Below are positions 1 through 4,943 of a stretch of 6,607 nucleotides of DNA, piece after piece. How positions within the stretch are numbered: position 1 is the first letter of the stretch; every line of letters begins with the position of its first letter. The stretch is from positions 1 through 6,607 of the forward strand of contig JAJYJL010000199.1 of NCBI GenBank assembly GCA_021789565.1, written 5' to 3'. The notes below the pieces were generated by a model, which had not been told where the DNA came from, did not search any database, and saw only the letters and a program-made list of their open reading frames with translations. The translations under genes and the position numbers were made by a program. The DNA comes from Acidobacteriota bacterium. Its GTDB lineage: Bacteria; Acidobacteriota; Terriglobia; UBA7540.

Positions 1-489
1 CGAAGCGACCCTCTGCTTCTCGAAAGAGTAGCGGCCGGAATGCGTGAGCTGCAATACCGCGACAAAATCCTCCCGGGTACCAAATTCCTTCTGATGAGCC
101 TCACGGCAGGTCTCGAGAAGTTCCTTTAGCCGCATTGCGGAACCCGGGTGGATCCAAAGCTGGCGGGGGTTGGCGCGGCCTTCGGGAACAACGGCACAGG
201 CCTCAAACCAGATCAGCTTGGCTCCGCCCGCGCCGAAGCGCCGGTATCGCCGCACGGTCAGTTCGCCGGGATTGCCGTCAAGATCGCCGTCGCAGCCCTC
301 CATGGGATGGATGGCAAAAGAATTTCCAATTCGCCACGTCTTGCCGCCGAGGCTCCTGATTTCTACCGGACGCGCGAGAATGCTGCGGATTTCTTCACGA
401 TCTTCAATCAGGGGTATATCAACGCCCAGTCCTGCTGCGTGGCTGCGAAGGTCAGCAAGGCTTTTGTAATGGAAGTATTGTATCGGCAC
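1..489 (-). CDS. NADH:flavin oxidoreductase, old yellow enzyme family (N-terminal 163 residues, runs off the left edge)
   Basis: The minus strand is open without a stop from a GTG at 489 to base 1, giving 163 residues. Family hallmarks visible: a start of the TIM barrel with GNSFAIHPMEGCDG (about 56-68), GELTVRRYRRFGAGGAKLIW (76-94), EGRANPRQLW (103-112), and QLTHSGR (147-153), which corresponds to the conserved substrate/FMN-site His region. Members bind FMN and reduce activated C=C bonds or related substrates with NAD(P)H; the exact substrate cannot be told. The GTG start is chosen because it lies one base after the stop of the upstream protease gene, no in-frame ATG occurs before the conserved core, and no good Shine-Dalgarno is seen, which suits translational coupling. 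The C-terminal half, including any extra FeS/FAD domain, is outside the window. Family call is firm; substrate unknown. Confidence 0.85.
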   Translation of the reverse strand, partial: MPIQYFHYKSLADLRSHAAGLGVDIPLIEDREEIRSILARPVEIRSLGGKTWRIGNSFAIHPMEGCDGDLDGNPGELTVRRYRRFGAGGAKLIWFEACAVVPEGRANPRQLWIHPGSAMRLKELLETCREAHQKEFGTREDFVAVLQLTHSGRYSFEKQRVAS

Positions 490-490
490 T

Positions 491-1633
491 TTAGATAATT
501 GTGTCAGAAGACTCTGGCACAGCGTCCTTTTCCCGTTTCCCCCGTGATTTGCGGTCCGCCTGACGCAGTGCCGAGTGGATGGAAAGAAACTCGCCCACGT
601 TGTCCAGGGTCAGCAAACCCACCAGCCGTCCCTCATGCTCGACCGGAAGAGAACGGCAATTACATTCACGAATCATAACAAGGGCGTGCTCCAGCCTCAT
701 GCGCGGATCGACAGTTGCGATGTCGCGGCGCATGGAATCCCGGACCCGCGTTCCAGGACCACTCCGCGCAAGATTCCTGGTCATGTCTTCGCGCGTGAGC
801 ATGCCCAGAACCCGATCGCCGAAAACGACGGGGAAGTCTTCCCGCCATCCCAACAAAACGTGGTTAGCCGCGTCTCCCAGCGTGTCGTCTGGGCGCAGCG
901 TGTGAAAGTCCCGAAGCATAACACGCTGTACGGGGATGTCGCCCACCGAAACATGGAGTCTGGCTGCTGAGGCTTCCTGCTCCGCTCCGCTCCATACAAA
1001 CAGAGCGATAAAAATCAGGAAAGGGTCGCTGAAGAGTCCTGCAAGGCCGAAGGCGCAGGCGATACCCTGGCCGATGCGAGCGGAAATCCTCGTGGCTTTT
1101 CCAAACTCAAGCTTTCTTGCCAGCAAAGAGCGCAGCACGCGGCCGCCGTCCATCGGAAACGCAGGGATCATATTGAATACGACCAGCCAGAGATTCACCA
1201 TCATCAGCTTGTTCAGGAAATTACCGCCGAACCACTCGAACTGTTGGAAGCTCACTCCGGCGCCGGCCGACACCATCACGACATAAAGGAGAGCCGCGAT
1301 CCCGATATTTACGGCCGGACCCGCAAGAGCAACCCAGAGTTCCTGCATGGGGTCGTCCGGCATGCGCTCAAGCCGCGCCAGGCCTCCGATGGGAAGCAGA
1401 GTGATGTCACGCGTTCGGACACCGAAGCGGTGGGCCGCCAGGGCATGCCCCAGTTCGTGCAAGGTGATGCAGCCAAAAATGACCAGCACAAACGCAACGC
1501 CATAGAACGCTGTGACGAGGTTGTGCCCGTGGGACCAGTTCATGAAAAGGATGAAAAGGATAAGGACCCAGAAAGTCACATGGACGTAGAGGCTGATTCC
1601 CGCTACGTCTCCGATTTTCCAAGACCAACGCAT
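491..1633 (-). CDS. Site-2 protease family (M50) intramembrane zinc metalloprotease with two CBS domains
   Basis: A 380-residue polytopic membrane protein. Hydrophobic segments occur at about 14-32, 41-58, 101-123, 141-157 and 186-213. The zinc-binding HELGH motif is at 59-63, inside a membrane segment, and the second metal-site motif, FPMDGGRVLR, at 159-168 supplies D162. All catalytic residues are therefore present. Two CBS domains follow (about 232-290 and 298-355); in this family they probably sense adenine nucleotides or similar ligands and gate the protease. The C-terminal tail (357-370) is very basic. M50 proteases cleave transmembrane substrates such as anti-sigma factors, but no substrate gene is visible here. 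The length is normal for the CBS-bearing M50B group. It reads leftward and ends one base before the flavin oxidoreductase start, so the two form a likely operon. The start ATG has only a weak purine-rich leader (AAGTAAGAAAT). Confidence 0.93.
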   Translation of the reverse strand: MRWSWKIGDVAGISLYVHVTFWVLILFILFMNWSHGHNLVTAFYGVAFVLVIFGCITLHELGHALAAHRFGVRTRDITLLPIGGLARLERMPDDPMQELWVALAGPAVNIGIAALLYVVMVSAGAGVSFQQFEWFGGNFLNKLMMVNLWLVVFNMIPAFPMDGGRVLRSLLARKLEFGKATRISARIGQGIACAFGLAGLFSDPFLIFIALFVWSGAEQEASAARLHVSVGDIPVQRVMLRDFHTLRPDDTLGDAANHVLLGWREDFPVVFGDRVLGMLTREDMTRNLARSGPGTRVRDSMRRDIATVDPRMRLEHALVMIRECNCRSLPVEHEGRLVGLLTLDNVGEFLSIHSALRQADRKSRGKREKDAVPESSDTII

Positions 1634-1803
1634 ATTTCTTACTTGTACGCAGGAGACTGGTCAGCAGCTGTGGCACTCAGTCCCTTGGTAAAGTTAACAT
1701 TGCTGAGCGGCCTGCCGCAAGCCATGGGTCGCGATTCCGAAACCATTCTCTTCACTTCCGTTCGCGGCGTAAACGGTTTACACTTGGCCGTTCGAGGGTT
1801 GTA
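1634..1803. other. Divergent intergenic region between the M50 protease and the aminotransferase
   Basis: These 170 bases separate two genes read in opposite directions and so must hold the promoters for both. I found no convincing -35/-10 pair on either strand. The recognisable elements are the 13-base palindrome at 1769-1781 and a GAGGG ribosome-binding site at 1794-1798, five bases before the aminotransferase ATG. Confidence 0.6.
1769..1781. promoter_or_regulatory. Perfect 13-base palindrome, possible operator
   Basis: GTAAACGGTTTAC is a perfect inverted repeat (six-base arms around a single G) lying 22 bases before the aminotransferase ATG. The arms resemble operators bound by LacI/GalR-type repressors, and the odd spacing resembles lac O1. 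That family assignment is inference from shape only; no such regulator gene is in the window. The position fits repression of the rightward aminotransferase unit, or control of both divergent units. Confidence 0.35.
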
Positions 1804-2991
1804 ATGTCCACGGAAGCGCGAAAATTGCGACTTGCTGAAAGAATGTCCCGCCTGGGGACTGAAAGTGCCTTTGAAGTTCTGGTCCGCGCCAGGGCCCTTG
1901 AGGCGGAAGGCAAGGAAGTCATCCATCTTGAGATCGGCGAACCGGATTTCCCCACGGCGCCCAACATTGTGGATGCTGCCAGGCGTGCACTTGATCAGGG
2001 ATGGACGCATTACGGTCCGCCCGCGGGTTTCCCGGAGCTGAGGCAGGCCGTGGCGGAAGATGTTGGCAGCCGGCGCGGGATTTCGGTGGACCCTTCCGAG
2101 GTGGTGATCACGCCTGGCGCAAAGCCGATCATGTTCTACACCATCCTGGCGCTGGTCGAGCCCGGCGACGAGGTGCTCTACCCCGACCCCGGTTTTCCCA
2201 TTTATTCTTCGATGATCAATTTTGTGGGCGCCACGCCGGTCCCCTATGGAATACCCGAAGAGCGGGACTTCGACATTGACGTCAAAGAGATCGTTGGCAA
2301 AATCAGCGGCAGGACGCGGCTGATGATCCTGAATTCGCCGAATAATCCCACCGGCGGAATGATCAGCCGCACCGAAACGGAAACGCTGGTGAAGGCATTG
2401 AAGGACCGCGAGGTGATGGTCCTTTCCGATGAAATCTACAGCAGGCTGACTTACGGCGGCGAACACGTGAGCCCCTCAAGCTTTCCGGAATTGCGCGATC
2501 AGGTCATTATTCTCGACGGGTTCTCAAAAACCTACGCCATGACGGGCTGGCGGTTGGGTTATGGCGTGATGCGGCCGGAACTGGCCCGGCAGATCTCGCT
2601 CCTGATGACAAACTCGAATTCCTGCACGGCCAGCTTTACGCAGATGGCTGGCGTGGAAGCTTTGCGCGGCGACCAGAGTTCGGTCATCGCCATGCTGGAA
2701 AGGTTTAGCCAGCGGCGCGAAGTGATTGTGGAAGGGCTGAACCGCATCCCCGGATTTCATTGCCGCAAGCCCCAGGGAGCGTTTTATGCTTTCCCAAACA
2801 TCAGGAAAACTGGAAAGATCTCACGCGACCTGGCCGATGCGCTCCTGAATGAAGCGGGTGTAGCATGCCTGTCCGGCACGGCTTTCGGGGAACAGGGAGA
2901 AGGCTATCTGCGCTTTTCGTTTGCCAATTCCATTGACAACATCAGGAAAGCGCTTGACCGCATTGATGACTGGACCAGGAAAAATCTGTGA
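1804..2991 (+). CDS. Class I/II PLP-dependent aminotransferase, aspartate-aminotransferase-like
   Basis: A 395-residue fold-type I aminotransferase of normal length. Landmarks: LEIGEPDFPTAP (42-53), the tyrosine-containing THYGPPAGFPELR (68-80), SPNNPTGG (178-185) with N181 contacting the cofactor, SDEIYS (208-213) with D209 pairing the pyridine nitrogen, the Schiff-base lysine K242 in DGFSKTYAMTGWRLGY (238-253), and R370 in YLRFSFA, expected to bind the substrate alpha-carboxylate. All catalytic residues are present, so the enzyme should be active in the cytoplasm. The amino donor and acceptor cannot be fixed from sequence; aspartate, alanine or aromatic amino acids are all possible. ATG 1804 is supported by GAGGG five bases upstream. 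It is followed after 7 bases by a 2-hydroxyacid dehydrogenase on the same strand. The pairing suggests successive handling of an amino acid and its 2-oxo acid, which is inference. Confidence 0.92.
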   Translation: MSTEARKLRLAERMSRLGTESAFEVLVRARALEAEGKEVIHLEIGEPDFPTAPNIVDAARRALDQGWTHYGPPAGFPELRQAVAEDVGSRRGISVDPSEVVITPGAKPIMFYTILALVEPGDEVLYPDPGFPIYSSMINFVGATPVPYGIPEERDFDIDVKEIVGKISGRTRLMILNSPNNPTGGMISRTETETLVKALKDREVMVLSDEIYSRLTYGGEHVSPSSFPELRDQVIILDGFSKTYAMTGWRLGYGVMRPELARQISLLMTNSNSCTASFTQMAGVEALRGDQSSVIAMLERFSQRREVIVEGLNRIPGFHCRKPQGAFYAFPNIRKTGKISRDLADALLNEAGVACLSGTAFGEQGEGYLRFSFANSIDNIRKALDRIDDWTRKNL

Positions 2992-2998
2992 GAACTCT

Positions 2999-4105
2999 AT
3001 GAGCGAAACAAGAAACACCATCCGCATCTTTGCCACCTGCGACATCGGCAGCGAAGCGCTGGATCTGCTGCGCAAGCGCGGTTATCAGTTGGAAGTTTAC
3101 AACCAGCTTGAACCGCCGCCGAAAAGCCTGATCCTCGAGAAAGTGCGTTCGGGCATTGACGCCTTGATCACCACATTGCGCGATCCGATTGACCGCGAGG
3201 TTTTTGAGGCGGGCAAGGGAACGCTGAAAGTTGTGGCGCAGGATGCGGTTGGCTTTGACAACATCAATCGCGCGGACGCCAACGAATACAAGGTTCCCTT
3301 TACCAACACTCCGGAAGTCTTGACCGAAGCGACGGCGGAGTTCGCGCTTTTCATGCTGGGCGCAGTGTCGCGCAAGCTCTATCCCAGCGAGCGTCTGGTG
3401 CGGGAAAACCGCTGGGGCGCCTGGCACCCCTACCTGCCGTTCCTCGGTGATGAGGTCACCGGCAAGACCGTCGGTGTGATTGGACTTGGACGCATCGGAC
3501 AGGCCTTTATCAAGAAAGCGCTCGGATTCGATGTGAATTTCCTTTGCTACGACCCGAGTTTCACGCCTTCGGATTTCCTGAACAAGGTCCAGGCGGAATT
3601 GGACCTGCGCCACCGCAACGGATTTACTGCCGAGCGGCGAACGGTCGAGACGACAAGCCTGGAAAACGTGCTGGCCGGGTCCGATTTTGTTTCACTTCAC
3701 GTACCGCTGGTGCGCGAAGGAAAGACGCCGACGTATCACCTGATTAACGAGAAGACCTTGCGAATGATGAAGCCCACGGCGTATCTGGTGAACACTTCAC
3801 GCGGGCCGGTTGTGGATGAAGCGGCGCTGGCAGAGGCGCTTAAAGAAAAGGTGATTGCCGGCGCGGCACTTGATGTCTTTGAGCGCGAGCCGCTGCCGAT
3901 GGATTCTCTGCTGCGCGATCCCGAGCTCGAAGACCGCGCACGTTTGTTCCACCACTTTGCCAGCGCGGGCCGCATCACGCGACTCTCCACCGATCCCAAC
4001 CGCGGCATGGCCGGCCGCACCGTCCAGTCTCTGATTGATGTGCTCGAGGCCAAGGGCAGCCTCGCCGACGTTCCCTGCGTCGTGAACAAAGAAGCCTTCC
4101 GCTAA
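2999..4105 (+). CDS. D-isomer-specific 2-hydroxyacid dehydrogenase, glyoxylate/hydroxypyruvate reductase-like
   Basis: A 368-residue NAD(P)-dependent dehydrogenase that interconverts 2-oxo acids and D-2-hydroxy acids. The N-terminal catalytic half is at about 1-120. The Rossmann domain carries VGVIGLGRIGQAF (158-170, GxGxxG at 162-167). The catalytic triad is visible: R268 in NTSRGPVVDE, E297 in DVFEREP, and H319 in HHFASAGR. The residue before the catalytic His is His rather than the usual Pro. The protein is some 40-50 residues longer than the commonest members. A charged insert at about 188-220, after the first half of the nucleotide fold, accounts for much of this. The start ATG at 2999 is preferred over an in-frame ATG at 2921, which would add 26 residues without family resemblance and overlap the aminotransferase. 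The 7-base gap to the preceding gene indicates one transcript. Substrate is uncertain. Confidence 0.9.
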   Translation: MSETRNTIRIFATCDIGSEALDLLRKRGYQLEVYNQLEPPPKSLILEKVRSGIDALITTLRDPIDREVFEAGKGTLKVVAQDAVGFDNINRADANEYKVPFTNTPEVLTEATAEFALFMLGAVSRKLYPSERLVRENRWGAWHPYLPFLGDEVTGKTVGVIGLGRIGQAFIKKALGFDVNFLCYDPSFTPSDFLNKVQAELDLRHRNGFTAERRTVETTSLENVLAGSDFVSLHVPLVREGKTPTYHLINEKTLRMMKPTAYLVNTSRGPVVDEAALAEALKEKVIAGAALDVFEREPLPMDSLLRDPELEDRARLFHHFASAGRITRLSTDPNRGMAGRTVQSLIDVLEAKGSLADVPCVVNKEAFR

Positions 4106-4285
4106 ATGCAATATGCGAAAGGTCGCGCAAATTTTACACGCTGTGCGAAAATTGAACAGCTTTGCGAAAATGGCGAGCGATTTCGCGGCCGAAAAGTATT
4201 ATAACTACAGCATTTTCAACCAGATAAAATTTGAAGGTCCAAACTGAGGTAGAAATCCCAAACGTCCCATTTGGCGTCTCTTTTT
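4106..4285. other. Gene-free A+T-richer stretch with three TGCGAAA copies and imperfect hairpins
   Basis: I see no gene here. TGCGAAA occurs at 4114-4120, 4144-4150 and 4163-4169. An imperfect hairpin pairs CAAATTTT (4128-4135) with AAAATTG (4148-4154) and has an inner CAC/GTG stem. A second inverted repeat pairs GCGAAA (4164-4169) with TTTCGC (4181-4186). A weak 5-bp hairpin, CCAAA (4258-4262) with TTTGG (4270-4274), is followed by CGTCTCTTTTT and could be a poor terminator for the dehydrogenase transcript. Confidence 0.4.
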
Positions 4286-4321
4286 CGCTATGTAGCCTAC
4301 TTAGATAAGCTATTACGACAC
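4286..4321 (+). repeat. Solitary CRISPR-repeat-like sequence matching the tracrRNA anti-repeat
   Basis: The core CCTACTTAGATAAGC (4296-4310) equals the sequence at 4859-4877 in the tracrRNA candidate except for a 4-base insertion there (CTAA, 4867-4870). Agreement extends left through GTAG (4292-4295 versus 4853-4856) and CGC. An ordered match of this length inside 600 bases is very unlikely by chance. The core is partly self-complementary (CTTA-GA-TAAG), as CRISPR repeats often are. A 36-base unit starting at 4286 would be the usual type II repeat length, but the true ends are a guess. No second copy lies 60-80 bases away on either side, so this is not an array. It could be a lone or left-behind repeat, or a decayed duplicate of the tracrRNA gene. 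Confidence 0.5.
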
Positions 4322-4335
4322 GAATCCTCCGCCCC

Positions 4336-4374
4336 GACGTCAACCCGCTCAATCTCCTGCCAGCGTTCATCCAG
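4336..4374 (-). pseudogene. Remnant of a Ser/Thr protein kinase N-terminus
   Basis: On the minus strand this frame reads LDERWQEIERVDV. The ERWQEIERV part resembles the start of the long serine/threonine kinases of Acidobacteriota, which typically begin with a phrase like MTPERWQEIERLF. The similarity stops after about a dozen residues and the frame ends at 4297, so no kinase domain remains. It lies just downstream of an ECF sigma remnant in a different frame, the same order in which such genes are found intact elsewhere. The call rests on a short recalled motif and is tentative. Confidence 0.4.
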
Positions 4375-4408
4375 CTTGTTGCTTCCCGCCCGTTTCGCCG
4401 CAGGGCGT

Positions 4409-4492
4409 TGCCCGGGCCCTATTCCAATCGCGCCGCACTGTTTCCGCTGAAACCCTGAGGGCTTCTGCCGTCTCCCCTGTCCGCAGATGTAC
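4409..4492 (-). pseudogene. Remnant of an ECF sigma factor, region 4 helix-turn-helix end
   Basis: The minus strand reads VHLRTG followed by ETAEALRVSAETVRRDW and NRARA, the classic sigma region 4.2 helix-turn-helix seen at the C-terminus of ECF sigma factors (typically ETAEALGVSxxTVxRDWxxARA). An in-frame stop lies just upstream (about 4501-4503), so regions 2 and 3 are gone. Downstream the frame wanders into unrelated residues up to a stop at 4367-4369. There is no start codon or promoter, so this is a broken 28-residue scrap and not a gene. The motif is distinctive; the exact ECF subgroup is inference. Confidence 0.6.
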
Positions 4493-4675
4493 TATGATTC
4501 AGGCATTAACCCCCTTGGGGACATCGGCCTTGTAGCTGTTGGTTACGACGCCGCGGGCAACAAGTTGAACGACGCTTCACGCCGTTATCAATACGACGCC
4601 GAAGGACAGGTGGCGGCGTCCAGCGGTACCTCATCCTCGCGGTCTTCGGTGTACAATGCGCCGGGTTACGCCTAG
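4487..4675 (+). pseudogene. YD-repeat (RHS-type) protein fragment
   Basis: This 62-residue open stretch contains VGYDAAGNKLND, RRYQYDAEGQVAA and VYNAPGYA. It carries two YD motifs with the GN/DAEG spacing of RHS/YD-repeat shells, which in full-length proteins form large extracellular or toxin-encapsulating beta-barrels. It stops at 4673-4675; reading on in the next frame gives MRRVTPSEG, as if a frameshift had hit the common YNALGxRV element. No ribosome-binding site, signal peptide or toxin end is present, and its 5' end overlaps the sigma remnant on the other strand. I take it as a decayed scrap, not an expressed small gene. Confidence 0.6.
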
Positions 4676-4789
4676 TGAAGGTCCTGCCGAACATGACCCT
4701 GACCGGCCGTCGCGACTTTGCCAACTCCACCTGCCCGTGGTCAAGGTAGATTGTCCTGAAGTCCGACCTGGGAATTCGGTTTGTTCCCC
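4676..4789. other. Short region without recognisable features
   Basis: Between the YD fragment and the small-RNA terminator I see no gene, promoter or repeat. It may be further decayed RHS sequence, but no frame shows a clear YD motif. Confidence 0.4.
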
Positions 4790-4818
4790 AAAATAAAAGC
4801 CCCGCACTGGGCGGGGCT
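4790..4818 (-). terminator. Rho-independent terminator of the leftward small RNA
   Basis: On the minus strand an 8-bp stem AGCCCCGC/GCGGGGCT with a five-base loop (CCAGT) is followed at once by TTTTATTTT. The T-run is on the minus side only, so the terminator acts on leftward transcription and closes the tracrRNA candidate. Confidence 0.88.
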
Positions 4819-4899
4819 GAAAGGTCACTATTGCTAGTGTTGCCTTACGCAGGTAGAACCTACTTACTAAGATAAGCAGGAATCGCTGCTGAGATACAC
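4791..4899 (-). ncRNA. Candidate tracrRNA, divergent from cas9
   Basis: A complete small transcription unit of about 109 bases has a near-consensus promoter at one end and a strong terminator at the other, and lies directly upstream of cas9 on the opposite strand, a usual place for a tracrRNA. From its 5' end: the anti-repeat candidate at about 4853-4896, whose 4853-4877 part matches the solitary repeat-like sequence at 4292-4310. Within it, CCTGCTTA (4880-4873) can fold onto TAAGTAGG (4866-4859) with one G-U pair. Then AAGG (4846-4843) pairs with CCTT (4824-4821) around an inner CACTA/TAGTG stem capped by a GCAA tetraloop, a plausible nexus-like element. Last is the terminator hairpin. It would pair with crRNA repeats and scaffold Cas9. 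The crRNA repeat itself is not in the window, so the pairing is not proven. Confidence 0.78.
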
Positions 4900-4904
4900 G
4901 GGTG

Positions 4905-4910
4905 TATAAT
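4905..4910 (+). promoter_or_regulatory. Consensus -10 box, probable cas9 promoter
   Basis: TATAAT stands 33 bases before the cas9 ATG and would start a leader of roughly 27 bases. No good -35 is found at 16-18 bases upstream, so cas9 transcription may be weak or need an activator. It shares five bases with the -10 of the opposing small-RNA promoter. Confidence 0.5.
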
Positions 4911-4933
4911 ATCGCCAATTTATTTTTTGTCAA
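4906..4933 (-). promoter_or_regulatory. Sigma-70 promoter of the tracrRNA candidate
   Basis: On the minus strand, a perfect TTGACA -35 (4933-4928) and TATTAT -10 (4911-4906) are 16 bases apart, placing the start at about 4897-4899. The -35 overlaps the 5' end of the cas9 ribosome-binding region. Confidence 0.8.
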
Positions 4934-4940
4934 GAGGTGA
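4934..4940 (+). promoter_or_regulatory. Shine-Dalgarno of cas9
   Basis: GAGGTGA, within AAGAGGTGAT, is a strong match to the anti-Shine-Dalgarno complement. It is close to the ATG at 4944, which it fixes as the start. Confidence 0.85.
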
Positions 4941-4943
4941 TTT

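Noticed and set aside
1639..2466. 275-codon minus-strand open frame opposite the aminotransferase
   Set aside because: Antisense to a gene with every catalytic residue intact; low-complexity His/Arg-rich translation with no motif.
2921..2998. Upstream in-frame ATG extending the dehydrogenase by 26 residues
   Set aside because: The extension lies inside the aminotransferase gene and has no family resemblance; ATG 2999 starts just where the conserved fold begins.
2942..3613. 223-codon minus-strand open frame opposite the dehydrogenase
   Set aside because: Antisense shadow of a clear dehydrogenase; no motif or start signal.
4258..4285. Rho-independent terminator for the aminotransferase-dehydrogenase transcript
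   Set aside because: The stem is only five mostly weak pairs and the T-run is six bases off; too weak to list as its own feature.
4134..4370. 78-codon minus-strand open frame in the gene-free region
   Set aside because: It shows no motif, has no ribosome-binding site, overlaps the repeat-like element, and runs in a different frame from the recognisable sigma and kinase scraps.
4106..4486. A true CRISPR array around the repeat-like element
   Set aside because: No second copy at the 60-80 base spacing expected for 36-base repeats plus spacers; the only other resemblance is AGGTAGAA at 4248-4255, too short to count.
4506..4730. 74-codon minus-strand frame opposite the YD fragment
   Set aside because: No recognisable motif, and the plus-strand frame has clear YD repeats.
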